Shown: positions 54,784 to 63,427 of the stretch, in pieces
How positions within the stretch are numbered: the stretch's first letter is position 1
Layout of the letters: every line of letters begins with the position of its first letter
Assembly: GCF_002949735.1 (NCBI RefSeq)
Contig: NZ_CP026681.1
Location: 1,178,001 to 1,242,000, forward strand
Source of the DNA: Nostoc sp. 'Peltigera membranacea cyanobiont' N6
Lineage (GTDB): Bacteria > Cyanobacteriota > Cyanobacteriia > Cyanobacteriales > Nostocaceae
DNA length: 64,000 bases
Direction of reading: 5' to 3'
Made by a program: the position numbers and the translations under genes
Notes under the pieces: model-generated
The model's database searches: none
Told to the model about the DNA's origin: nothing
The model's input: the letters and a program-made list of their open reading frames with translations, nothing else

Positions 54784-55190
54784 CTTACGATTCAGAAGAT
54801 GTGCAAAAAATCCTTGAAATAGCACTCACTCGCAAACAAAAAGGAGAATTTTCACGAGAACAGCTTCTAGAAATGGCATCGGAGTTAGGTATTTCTTCTG
54901 ATATTTTAGAAAAAACCGAAAAAAAGTGGTTAGTTCAACAAGAAGAGGAACGGTTGCGACACACATTTAATACTTTCCGACGCAGAGCCTTTTGGGGGCA
55001 TTTTGTTTCCTTTTCAGCAGTGAATTTATTCCTCATTCTCTTGAATTTCATCACTAGTCCTAGTTATTTTTGGGCTATTTTCCCAGTATTAGGATGGGGG
55101 TTAGGACTATTTTTTCATTGGTGGGGTGTTTATCAGAGTAAATCAGAGGATTACGAAATAGCCTTTCAAAAATGGCGTTCACAGATTTAA
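54780..55190 (+). CDS. 2TM domain-containing protein
   Basis: A 136-residue protein. The N-terminal 60 residues resemble a SHOCT/UBA-like helical region (YDSEDVQKILEIALTRKQKG, FSREQLLEMASELGIS). Residues 62-122 form a 2TM (PF13239) domain: FRRRAFWGHFVSFSAVNLFL, a short loop, then FWAIFPVLGWGLGLFFHWWG. Inner-membrane location expected. In other bacteria the 2TM domain is fused to histidine kinases; here it is alone. Role unknown. Confidence 0.82.
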   Translation: MTYDSEDVQKILEIALTRKQKGEFSREQLLEMASELGISSDILEKTEKKWLVQQEEERLRHTFNTFRRRAFWGHFVSFSAVNLFLILLNFITSPSYFWAIFPVLGWGLGLFFHWWGVYQSKSEDYEIAFQKWRSQI

Positions 55191-55801
55191 CAAAAAGTCA
55201 AGTCAGATTCAAATAATTTTTGGGGGCGATCGCTTCACGAGTCACTGTAGCGGAAGTTAAGCTACCCTTCATAAGCTGTTCAAGTAGGGGCAATTCATGA
55301 ATTGCCCTAAGAAAAAATCTTTCTTTCCGGCTATTGTTTGCGTAATACCAATTCTCTATGAAGATGCGCTAAACCATAAGTACAAGAAAGAAAAACGAAC
55401 CGAAATCGCGCAGCGTCTCGTCAGAGAAGAATACAAAGAAAGAAGTTAAAAGGGTTTAGCGTACCCTCACAAAGAAATGGTATAAGTTCTGTAGTTAATA
55501 GAGAACTATTTGCATAACTTATGTGGGGTTGGGGCTGTTGCCAACCTTTTTGCCTAGAAATTCCAAGATATTCAGCCAGCCCTGTTGTCCAAATTTGCGT
55601 GTCCTTCTGGATAAAATTTTCCCTTAAATCTGGGGCATCCTGAAACTTGAGTAGTTCTACAATCACACCCTGTAATCTCTGTGTTTGCCAATTTGCCAAA
55701 ATAGAGATGTAGGCTAGAAGAACTAGGCTTTTAACATAGCTTGATTGCCTACACTCAGGAGCAAGAGTCGGCTGGTTTGAAACAATTAAGAGGAAGGGAA
55801 T
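55191..55801. other. Intergenic region with palindrome and MITE
   Basis: Contains a perfect 20-bp palindrome GGGCAATTCATGAATTGCCC (about 55287-55306) and the inverted-repeat element at 55345-55484. The open frame on the minus strand between 55421 and 55825 looks noncoding. AGGAAGGGAAT precedes the next start codon. Confidence 0.55.
55345..55484. mobile_element. MITE-like element of about 140 bp
   Basis: The left end ATACCAATTCTCTATGAAGA (then TGCGCTAAACC) and the right end, inverted, ATACCATTTCTTTGTGAGGG (then TACGCTAAACCC) are imperfect 31-bp inverted repeats. The core has a GCGCAGCGTCTC word common in Nostoc intergenic repeats. No ORF. Confidence 0.65.
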
Positions 55802-56125
55802 ATGGACAACAGCAACTGGTTGCAACAGCTAATGATGGTGGGTCTTGGTACAACGTCTTTAGTAGCAGAAAAACTGCGCCAAGTCGGCGATGACTTAGTT
55901 AAAGACGGTAAGCTCAATCCTGAGCAAGCCAAGGCAGTTATAGACGATCTTGCCCAGCAGTTAAAGTCGGAGCAAGGAAACTTCGATGTCCAAATGCAAC
56001 GACAAATGCGAAATATGATGCAAGATTTGGGGGTAGCTCGCCAGTCGGAAGTGGATGAACTGCGGGGTAGAATTGACCGTTTAGAGCGTCAATTGCGCGA
56101 TTTAGAAAATAAGCTTTGGCGTTAA
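55802..56125 (+). CDS. Phasin-like protein
   Basis: A 107-residue helical protein: SNWLQQLMMVGLGTTSLVAE, KLRQVGDDLVKDGKLNPEQA, and a C-terminal coiled coil DELRGRIDRLERQLRDLENK. This matches the polyhydroxyalkanoate granule-associated/phasin-type family in cyanobacteria, although many members have no proven granule role. Complete. 78 bp upstream of the FKBP gene on the same strand. Confidence 0.65.
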   Translation: MDNSNWLQQLMMVGLGTTSLVAEKLRQVGDDLVKDGKLNPEQAKAVIDDLAQQLKSEQGNFDVQMQRQMRNMMQDLGVARQSEVDELRGRIDRLERQLRDLENKLWR

Positions 56126-56203
56126 GATGTCCTTTGTGATTTAAACTAATTGTGTCCTATTGGTAATCTTTTTGCCAGGATACTTAAGTAAGGAGAACTG
56201 ATT

Positions 56204-56725
56204 TTGAAACCAATTTTCCTCAGCGTGGCGTTCATGCTGGTGTGTGTTGTGCTTTTGGTTGTAGGGCAAGTAGGCAGTAAACAGAATACCGCCATTGCGG
56301 CCGAGTTAACCCAAAGTCCGCCAACGGCCACAACTGTAACTGAAAACAATATCTTAATTGCGAGTAATACTATGTCTGATGCTAATGCCGTAACTACCCC
56401 CTCTGGATTAAAGTATGTTGAGTTAAAAGAGGGGACTGGGGCGACTCCTCAACCAGGACAAACGGTTGAAGTTCACTATGTCGGCACCTTAGAAGATGGT
56501 ACTAAGTTTGATAGTTCACGCGATCGCGGCCAACCCTTCAGCTTTAAAATTGGCGTTGGACAAGTAATCAAAGGTTGGGACGAGGGAGTTAGCACAATTA
56601 AAGTAGGCGGCCTTCGTAAGTTAATCATCCCATCTGAGTTAGGCTATGGCGCTCGTGGTGCTGGTGGCGTGATTCCACCTAATGCAACTCTAATTTTTGA
56701 AGTGGAATTGCTGGGAGTTAAGTAG
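56204..56725 (+). CDS. FKBP-type peptidyl-prolyl cis-trans isomerase, exported
   Basis: 173 residues; TTG start with AAGGAG upstream. The N-terminal signal or anchor is FLSVAFMLVCVVLLVVGQVG, followed by a short linker. The FKBP domain occupies about 65-173: YVELKEGTGATPQPGQTVEV, YVGTLEDGTKFDSSRDRGQP, FKIGVGQVIKGWDEGVSTIK and PPNATLIFEVELLGV, with active-site aromatic residues in place. It folds proteins in the periplasm or thylakoid lumen; a plant counterpart is the lumenal FKBP13 type. Confidence 0.9.
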   Translation: MKPIFLSVAFMLVCVVLLVVGQVGSKQNTAIAAELTQSPPTATTVTENNILIASNTMSDANAVTTPSGLKYVELKEGTGATPQPGQTVEVHYVGTLEDGTKFDSSRDRGQPFSFKIGVGQVIKGWDEGVSTIKVGGLRKLIIPSELGYGARGAGGVIPPNATLIFEVELLGVK

Positions 56726-56830
56726 AAAATAGGGCATGGGCATTGGGTATTGGGAATTAAGTAAATAATCTAACTTTTAATCTTCTGCTCCCAATCCCTA
56801 GTCCCCAGTGCCCAGTCCCCAATTCAATAG

Positions 56831-59461
56831 CTAAATTTTTAAATTTTGAAACTTTGTAAACTGTGGATTAAATAAAAGTTTCGCAGTCCCTGTAGGCCCG
56901 TTGCGGTGTTTAGCTATAATTACTTCTGCAATGCCGCGATCGGGAGTATCTGGAGAGTAATATTCATCGCGGTACAACATTATTACTAAATCCGCGTCTT
57001 GTTCAATGGAATTGTGAACAATAATATTATTTGCAACAAAATTATGCAACCCAGGAACCGTAAGATCAAATACTTCTTCCTCGCCGCCATATTCAATTGA
57101 AAGTATCTCGTCCCAATAAACATCACTTTTGGCAAGAGTAACAAGTTTAGATGATTGAACAACATTACCAACTTTTAAACATCTTTCTCGACTTAAATTT
57201 AGTTTATAAAGGGTAGAGCCACAATGCGAAACTCCAATGGAGGCTTGTAATATCCGTGTGGTGAATCCAATAGCTTGCATTGCAGGTACAACCTCTATTT
57301 TCCAAACATCTTTCGGAATTACATCTCTATTAGGGTTGTGAATACTATTTTCAAGGTGTTGAAAAATATCTTGGAGTGAACGTAGCTTATATTCTCCGAC
57401 TGCTCCAACATGAATAATAAATAACTGGAGATCGGGCTTACCAGTGATTATTACATGATATTGATTTCTGCCTTTCCCAACTTGAGAAACTATCCTGAGT
57501 GTTGCGTTAATGCCAAGTCTTAACAAAAGTGTCTGTATATCAAAAGCTAGTCTCTGACTACTCGTTGCATAATATGCAATAGGTCTTAAGTTTTTTCCTG
57601 CAACCAATTTTATACAGCCATCTGTACTCCAAAGGTGTCTTAAAAAGCAACCTATTGACTCTTGGGGTTGTGAGAACAATTCTTGAGGTACAAATTTTTC
57701 ATAAGACCTTAAACCAAAAACACCGAGAGAGTCTAGCCATTTGGCTATTGGATTTCTCACACGATGAGTTAGATTCTGTGCTGCGGATAAGTAAACTTGA
57801 TACCAGCTACGTTCAGGTGAAATTCTAGGAACAATTGAATCTCCAAAAACTTCTCTTGCCAAGAAAGTAACATTCTGAGCTAAATCTATCTCTCTGGTAG
57901 TGTACTGTATGGCATGACGTGGCAATGTACAACCGTCGCCAATTAAATGCCCTAATAATGCAACTTCGGCATAAGTCATGGTTTGTTTACCAGGACTGGG
58001 GAGATGTCTTGGTAAACATAGATGCTCTTTAGGAGTTAATTCATCAAGTCTTTTCCAGCCATTAATTGTTAAAAATTTGTGATTAACTGTAGCACGAATT
58101 TTTCGCCCCAATCGAGTTATTAAGGTAAACACAGGCTTAATACCTGTGGAAAAAGCATTGCTAACAATTGCCTTTTCTAGCTGCATTGTAGCTTCGTTTA
58201 ACGCCCAAACTGCAAAACCAGATTTACCTGCTAATTCCCTAATTGGTACTTGCAAGCCGTTATCCGCCAAAGTTACTAGGGTGTCACCTGTCAAACAACC
58301 CGATTCTCTCAAATCAGATAACATCGGACGCTTATTAGTGCGTGCTTCCACCCCTCGACTCAACTGAGATAGGGCAATAACTGGTACAGATAATTCCCGC
58401 GCTAAACCTTTGAGTTGACGCGTAATTTTTGATAATTCTTGTACGCGATTATCACCTGCTCCTTCCATCAATTGTAAGTAATCTATTACAATTAATCCTA
58501 ATTCAGTTCCAACTTCTGCTTGTAGTCTTCTTGCCTGACTACGCATTTGTGTAACTGTAATATTCGGCGTGTCGTCAATATAAATTGGCATCTCAGAAAG
58601 GATACCAATAGCTCGGCTTAAAGGTTCCCACTGTGTTTGACTGAGGCGACCAGTTCGCAGATAACTACTTTCAATTTGCGCTTCGCTAGCTAATAGCCGT
58701 TGCGTCAGTTGCTCTTTTGACATTTCTAAACTGAAAAAAGCAACTGGTAATTTATAAGAAGCGGCGATGTTATGAGCTAGGTTAAGGCAAAATGCTGTTT
58801 TTCCCATTGATGGTCTGCCAGCGACAATAATCAAATCAGAGCGCTGAAAGCCGCTAGTCATGGCATCTAAATCGTAAAATCCGCAGGGAATACCAGGTAA
58901 AGCGATGCCTTGATTTCTATCTTCAATATCCTGGAAATTATTAATTAGAGTATCAGAAATATGAACTAAACCCGATTGGGGACGTTCTTGAGTTACACCG
59001 AATACTTTCTGTTCTGCTTGGTCTAAAACAGTTGATAACTCGGTTTCTGTCTCGTAACCAAGATGGACAATTTCATTGCCAGCTTTAATTAACTGCCGCC
59101 GCAGGTATTTTTCTGTCACTAACCCTGCTAAACCGTCGATGTTCACAGCTGACACTGTGCGATCTACCAGAGTTGCTAGCTTATTTCTGCCACCAATACG
59201 CGCCAGTAAATCGTGATCGGTCAGCCAACTTGTAACCGAGAGCATATCTGTGGGTTTACCTTGGGCGTGAAGCCTGACAGCTGCTTGATAAATCTCTTTG
59301 TGAGCGCTAATGTAAAAAGCTTCGGGAAGAAGGCGATCGCTAACTCGACTAATCGCTTCTGGATCTAGCAAAATACCCCCCAAAATCGCTTCTTCGGCCT
59401 CGATATTTTGTGGGGGGAGGCGATCGCTACCATCGCCTTTAAAATTCAGTTCTTCAGCCAT
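56831..59461 (-). CDS. dnaB: Replicative DNA helicase DnaB with intein
   Basis: An 876-residue precursor. The N-domain starts LPPQNIEAEEAILGGILLDP; Walker A is GRPSMGKT (215-222); Walker B region is LGLIVIDYLQLM (about 321-332). At residue 389, after SDLRESG, a 429-residue intein is inserted; the C-extein resumes SIEQDADLVIMLYRDEYY at 818. Spliced DnaB would be 447 residues, normal for the hexameric fork helicase. It lies downstream of rplI, a conserved bacterial order. Confidence 0.96.
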   Translation of the reverse strand: MAEELNFKGDGSDRLPPQNIEAEEAILGGILLDPEAISRVSDRLLPEAFYISAHKEIYQAAVRLHAQGKPTDMLSVTSWLTDHDLLARIGGRNKLATLVDRTVSAVNIDGLAGLVTEKYLRRQLIKAGNEIVHLGYETETELSTVLDQAEQKVFGVTQERPQSGLVHISDTLINNFQDIEDRNQGIALPGIPCGFYDLDAMTSGFQRSDLIIVAGRPSMGKTAFCLNLAHNIAASYKLPVAFFSLEMSKEQLTQRLLASEAQIESSYLRTGRLSQTQWEPLSRAIGILSEMPIYIDDTPNITVTQMRSQARRLQAEVGTELGLIVIDYLQLMEGAGDNRVQELSKITRQLKGLARELSVPVIALSQLSRGVEARTNKRPMLSDLRESGCLTGDTLVTLADNGLQVPIRELAGKSGFAVWALNEATMQLEKAIVSNAFSTGIKPVFTLITRLGRKIRATVNHKFLTINGWKRLDELTPKEHLCLPRHLPSPGKQTMTYAEVALLGHLIGDGCTLPRHAIQYTTREIDLAQNVTFLAREVFGDSIVPRISPERSWYQVYLSAAQNLTHRVRNPIAKWLDSLGVFGLRSYEKFVPQELFSQPQESIGCFLRHLWSTDGCIKLVAGKNLRPIAYYATSSQRLAFDIQTLLLRLGINATLRIVSQVGKGRNQYHVIITGKPDLQLFIIHVGAVGEYKLRSLQDIFQHLENSIHNPNRDVIPKDVWKIEVVPAMQAIGFTTRILQASIGVSHCGSTLYKLNLSRERCLKVGNVVQSSKLVTLAKSDVYWDEILSIEYGGEEEVFDLTVPGLHNFVANNIIVHNSIEQDADLVIMLYRDEYYSPDTPDRGIAEVIIAKHRNGPTGTAKLLFNPQFTKFQNLKI
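57011..58297 (-). other. DnaB intein with LAGLIDADG homing endonuclease
   Basis: The intein starts with Cys (CLTGDTLVTLADNG, block A) and has block B (TVNHKFLTING). It ends LHNFVANNIIVHN with His-Asn, followed by the +1 Ser of the extein, so all splicing residues are present. A central dodecapeptide endonuclease is visible as LLGHLIGDG and LRHLWSTDG, both keeping the catalytic Asp. The insertion point, after RESG in the P-loop helicase, is a known site of cyanobacterial DnaB inteins. Predicted to be able both to splice and to home. Confidence 0.92.
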
Positions 59462-59490
59462 AAACGATTTTAGTTTTGACGATTTTGCTA

Positions 59491-59510
59491 GAGACGCGAT
59501 TAATCGCGTC
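59491..59510. repeat. Palindrome GAGACGCGATTAATCGCGTC
   Basis: Perfect GACGCGATTAATCGCGTC palindrome between dnaB and rplI. Same family as the hairpins at 6902-6921 and inside the MITE at 21002. Confidence 0.65.
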
Positions 59511-59574
59511 TGTAGAGGAGTTAGGAATATTATTCACTCCCTCATCCCCCTCATCTTTGCGTCCCCCTTCTGAG

Positions 59575-60033
59575 TTAACTAGCGACGACTTGAATATCGA
59601 CTTGTGCTACTACATCAGAATGCAGCTTGATTTCGGCTTGATAAGTACCAAGGTGGTTAATATCAGGGATGGTAATTCCACGCCGATCGACTTCTTGACT
59701 GGTGGCTGCCTTAATTGCATCTGCAACATCTTGGCTGGTGATAGTACCAAAAATTGCTTCGTTTTCACCAACTTGCTTGGCAATTGTCAAGCTACCAACT
59801 TTTTCCAGAGATTCTTTTTGCTCAAGAGCTTGTTGTCTGAGTTCTAATTGCCGTTGACGCTCTTGCTCGCGACGGCGTTCTACTTGCTTGAGAATACCAG
59901 GAGTGGCATTGGTTGCCAATTTCTGGGGAATCAGATAATTACGAGCGTAGCCAGGAGCTACTTCCACTAAGTCGCCAGATTTCCCCAGCTTGCTGATATC
60001 TTGATTTAAAACTAACTGTACGCGTTTCGCCAT
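59575..60033 (-). CDS. rplI: 50S ribosomal protein L9
   Basis: A 152-residue protein. N-domain VQLVLNQDISKLGKSGDLVE and VAPGYARNYLIPQKLA; a long connecting helix (ERRREQERQRQLELRQQALE); C-domain GSLTIAKQVGENEAIFGTIT and VDRRGITIPDINHLG. Complete. It binds 23S rRNA at the base of the L1 stalk and restrains frameshifting. Upstream of dnaB on the same strand, 113 bp apart. Confidence 0.97.
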   Translation of the reverse strand: MAKRVQLVLNQDISKLGKSGDLVEVAPGYARNYLIPQKLATNATPGILKQVERRREQERQRQLELRQQALEQKESLEKVGSLTIAKQVGENEAIFGTITSQDVADAIKAATSQEVDRRGITIPDINHLGTYQAEIKLHSDVVAQVDIQVVAS

Positions 60034-60185
60034 CGTTTTTCCTGTAAAATCTGATTAATTTGGGTAAGGCTTGATAGCTCACAATGTCACTGCTGTATTC
60101 CAAGCTTCTTTGCCTCCACCCTAAAGCTTACAGATCGTAGCGAAAGGAAGGGTGCGATCGCAACTATTCCCACTAAAAAGTTGAA

Positions 60186-60332
60186 GGAATGGGGAATGGG
60201 GAATTGGGAATGGGGAATTGGGAATGGGGAATGGGGAATGGGGAATTGGAAATGCGGAGCAGAGGGGAAAGAGGTAATTTTAATTCTCTTCCCATCCTCA
60301 ATGCCCAATGCCCAATGCCCCATTCCCAATTC
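60186..60332. repeat. Heptamer STRR repeats (GGGGAAT)n with inverted counterpart
   Basis: About nine GGGGAAT/GGGAATT heptamers at 60186-60250. At 60299-60332 the complementary ATGCCCAATGCCC and CCCCATTCCCAATTCC occur, so the two halves could pair into a long hairpin. Noncoding; ORFs through it are artefacts. Confidence 0.8.
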
Positions 60333-61106
60333 CTAAAAGTTATTTTTCATTTCGCGTATCCGCGCGAAGGTTTGCACTCCATCGCTACTCTTAACAGTTG
60401 ATTGTAATGATGGCTGATCCCAACGCAAAAAGGGATTGGTGTGCTTCTCCACTCCCAGCAGTGAGGGAATTGTAGCTTCTCCTCGACTACGATAAGCCTT
60501 CACTTCATTGAAGCGTCTTTGTAAGTCGGCGTTGTCGCCATCCACAGTTAGAGCAAATTGCAGATTGTTCAACGTGTATTCGTGGGCACACCAGATGCGT
60601 GTATTATCAGGTAGAGAGCGCAGTTTGCTTAAAGAGTCTACCATTTGGGTCGGTGTTCCTTCAAATAAGCGACCGCAACCGCCAGAAAATAAGGTATCGC
60701 CGCAAAATAAATCGCCCGTCTCACCAGCTTTTTCGGGGGGAAAGTAGTAAGCGATGTGAGCGCGGGTATGTCCAGGAACGAAGATAACTTCAGCTATGCG
60801 GTCTGCAAACTGGACGCGATCGCCTTGTTGCAAAAATACCTGCTGTCCAGGAATTCTCCCACGATCCTCGGCTCCTCCATAAACTATCAATTGGGGGAAT
60901 TGTTCGATTAATTGCTTATTACCACCCACATGATCGTTATGGTGGTGGGTATTGAAAATTGCTACCAACTCAGCTTTTAATTCTGCTAGTTTCTTTAATA
61001 CTGGTTGAGACTCGGCTGGATCGACAACAGCCGCGATATTTTGCTTCTCGTCATGTACTAAGAATATATAGTTGTCTGAGAGTGCTTCCAGACGGATTAC
61101 CTGCAT
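60333..61106 (-). CDS. gloB: Hydroxyacylglutathione hydrolase (glyoxalase II)
   Basis: A 257-residue metallo-beta-lactamase fold enzyme that hydrolyses S-D-lactoylglutathione in methylglyoxal detoxification. Dinuclear metal motif THHHNDHVGG (His54, His56, Asp58, His59), further ligands in PGHTRAHIAYYF and CGDTLFSGGCGRLFEG (bridging Asp), and AHEYTLNNLQFAL. The C-terminal HAGH domain has the glutathione-binding region (NPFLRW). Complete. Confidence 0.92.
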   Translation of the reverse strand: MQVIRLEALSDNYIFLVHDEKQNIAAVVDPAESQPVLKKLAELKAELVAIFNTHHHNDHVGGNKQLIEQFPQLIVYGGAEDRGRIPGQQVFLQQGDRVQFADRIAEVIFVPGHTRAHIAYYFPPEKAGETGDLFCGDTLFSGGCGRLFEGTPTQMVDSLSKLRSLPDNTRIWCAHEYTLNNLQFALTVDGDNADLQRRFNEVKAYRSRGEATIPSLLGVEKHTNPFLRWDQPSLQSTVKSSDGVQTFARIREMKNNF

Positions 61107-61594
61107 TGCCTCTGCCTCTATTATTAGTAGAACGACTGGGAAAAACCAAACTATGTTAACAAAATTAAATTAGACTAAAACCCTCTTCCCTCGTGCCTCC
61201 TGCCTAATCCTGATGATAAATATTCACGCCAACCTACTTTAAACAGATGTTTGGTATTCAGTAACAAGGCTACTTGCACAAACTACATCCAGTATTTATA
61301 CTTTATTGAGTATGACTGTAACTTACTATTAATTATAATAGATACAACTATATTATCTAGTAAATACACTTAAAATAACCAAAATAAATCGCAATTTCTC
61401 AGTGAATTTTCTCTGGTAATAACCGCAAAGACAAAGCTATATTTATTTTGTAATTTGCTGTTAAAAGGATACAAATAAATTCATTCATTTGGATATATTT
61501 ACTTTCATTGATTGAGATTAATTTTATGTGGATAATTTTGGATTTTGAAAGCTTTAGCCAATATCATTAATTTTAATCTTTCTAGGCTGTATTT
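61107..61594. other. AT-rich divergent intergenic region
   Basis: Very AT-rich, between gloB and the glycosyltransferase cluster. No gene, RNA or strong repeat seen; the low GC content continues into the glycosyltransferase genes. Confidence 0.5.
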
Positions 61595-62518
61595 ATGTTA
61601 GTTATTTCTGCAAAATCTGGACAATTAGGAAACAGATTATTGTCATTTGCTAATTTTATAGCATTTGCAATTGAAAATAATTTTACAGTTATAAACCCAG
61701 CTTTTGAAGAGTATGCTGATTTTTTTATGTCAACCTCCGAAGATTTTTTATCTTGCTATCCCTCTCCAGTAGTTTCAATTCCGGGAAATAAATTTTTACG
61801 CAAATATTACTACGATTTTAATCGTTTTTTAGCTGAAAGCGGCCGGTTTAAGACAATTAATATTAAGCGCGATCGACCTTTTAGCTGGAGTAATTCAATT
61901 ATTACAAAAGAGTTGAAATCAGGCTCTATAAATTTTTTTCAAGGATGGATGTTTCGTGATGGATGGTTTGTAGACGATCTCTCAAATCTCCAAAAACATG
62001 GAGAAAAAATTCGTGCTTACTTTCAACCTTTAAATAAGTATCAGCTTAATGTAGCAAATCTCATATCCCAGATACGTAGCGAGACTGATGCGATCGTTGG
62101 AATCCATATCCGTCATGGGGATTACCAAGAACATCAAAACGGTAAATATTTTTATTTATTTGAAGAGTATTTAAAGGTTATGGAATCAGCTAAAGCACTA
62201 TTTCCTAACAAAAAAGTGACATTTTTGATTTGCTCAAATCAGAGGCAAAAGGAAGATTATTTACAACATTTATCTTATGTTTATGGCAATAATCATATAA
62301 TTGAGGATATGTATTCTTTGGCAGAATGTGATTATATTATTGGCCCACCGAGTAGTTATAGCATGTGGGCATCATTTTACGGCAAGCGGCCTCTCTATAT
62401 GATTAGGGATGTAAATAAAACCTTAAAAATCGAAGATTTTGTTCACTTTTACCAATGGCAAGGAGTTTTTTACCCTAACGAGGACTGGAGTAAAAGTGTT
62501 TGGGAATGGACACATTAA
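61595..62518 (+). CDS. Alpha-1,2-fucosyltransferase-like (GT11) glycosyltransferase
   Basis: A 307-residue protein. N-terminal SGQLGNRLLSFANFIAFA is like the GxLGNQxF motif, and VGIHIRHGDY is the HxRxGDY nucleotide-sugar site of GT11/GT23-type enzymes. DYIIGPPSSYSMWASFYG is the C-terminal motif. It likely transfers fucose or a related sugar from a GDP-sugar to a surface polysaccharide. AT-richer than the housekeeping genes. First of at least three consecutive glycosyltransferase genes. Confidence 0.75.
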   Translation: MLVISAKSGQLGNRLLSFANFIAFAIENNFTVINPAFEEYADFFMSTSEDFLSCYPSPVVSIPGNKFLRKYYYDFNRFLAESGRFKTINIKRDRPFSWSNSIITKELKSGSINFFQGWMFRDGWFVDDLSNLQKHGEKIRAYFQPLNKYQLNVANLISQIRSETDAIVGIHIRHGDYQEHQNGKYFYLFEEYLKVMESAKALFPNKKVTFLICSNQRQKEDYLQHLSYVYGNNHIIEDMYSLAECDYIIGPPSSYSMWASFYGKRPLYMIRDVNKTLKIEDFVHFYQWQGVFYPNEDWSKSVWEWTH

Positions 62519-62567
62519 ATTACCTCGGCTAGGATTAAAAGTAATAATTATTTAACTTGTTTTATTT

Positions 62568-63410
62568 ATGAAGACAGAAACCAGAGGTTTTATTACAATC
62601 TTAACCGGACTCTACTCTTTTCAAGATTGTATTCATTTTTTAGCGGCGGTTAGAAAGTTTCATAAAGAGCCGATTATTATTTTAATTGACCAAGTACCAA
62701 TAATTCTTTATCCTTTGCTCAAGGCATTCAAAAATGTAATTTTAAAGCCAGCACCTGCAAATGAAAATACTGTTTTAGCATCGCGGCAAGCAAAACTAGC
62801 TCTATATGCAGCTTCTGACTTTGATAAAACGATTTACCTAGATTCAGATATTTGTTTACTTTCAGATATCAATGATGTCTTTGACTATTTAGATGAATAT
62901 GACTTTTTACTAACTGAAGATGTTCAACCTTCTATTTTGAAAGCCACAAATTTATTACGTGGTAAACAAGAAGACCTTTTGCCAAATGTTTTGCCAATTC
63001 TGCAATCAGTAGGATTACCATTACAAGCAGATAGCGTGCAGTATAATGGCGGTTTTATGGCTTTTAGGAAAACAGAAGTAACCAAGATATTGTTTGAAGA
63101 ATTTAAACAGTATTTTGAGATTGTCAAAAATAACCAAGATAAATTACTCCTAAAAGATCAAGGGGCTTTTGCTTCTGCGATCGCATCTGTACGTCCTTAC
63201 ATGAAAATCCTACCACCTACCTATAATTATCTCAGTAAGTGGCAGGATGCTTATGATATTCAGGATAAAATTAAAGTTCTTCACTGTACTTATCCTTATC
63301 GACCTCAATATGCTAAAGATATTAGTCGTTCCTTGTATACAAGGATTTTTGACAGATTAGCTAAAGTATTTTTACCGAATCAAGTGACAAATCCTTGGCG
63401 AATTAAATAA
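62568..63410 (+). CDS. Nucleotide-diphospho-sugar glycosyltransferase (GT8-like)
   Basis: A 280-residue GT-A fold protein. FITILTGLYSFQDCIHFLAA begins the Rossmann-type core; KTIYLDSDICLLSDINDVF contains the metal-binding DxD (DSD). YNGGFMAFRKTEV and LLKDQGAFASAIASV are typical later blocks (NGG, DQ). Donor and acceptor unknown. Separated by 50 bp from the gene before. Confidence 0.72.
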   Translation: MKTETRGFITILTGLYSFQDCIHFLAAVRKFHKEPIIILIDQVPIILYPLLKAFKNVILKPAPANENTVLASRQAKLALYAASDFDKTIYLDSDICLLSDINDVFDYLDEYDFLLTEDVQPSILKATNLLRGKQEDLLPNVLPILQSVGLPLQADSVQYNGGFMAFRKTEVTKILFEEFKQYFEIVKNNQDKLLLKDQGAFASAIASVRPYMKILPPTYNYLSKWQDAYDIQDKIKVLHCTYPYRPQYAKDISRSLYTRIFDRLAKVFLPNQVTNPWRIK

Positions 63411-63427
63411 AAATAAGTAAGAAAATA

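Noticed and set aside
55421..55825. 134-codon ORF on the minus strand before the phasin-like gene
   Set aside because: It crosses a MITE-like element and the next gene's start and has no protein-like features.
60087..60401. ORFs through the heptamer repeats (PIPHSQFPIPHS-like)
   Set aside because: Low-complexity translation of STRR repeats.
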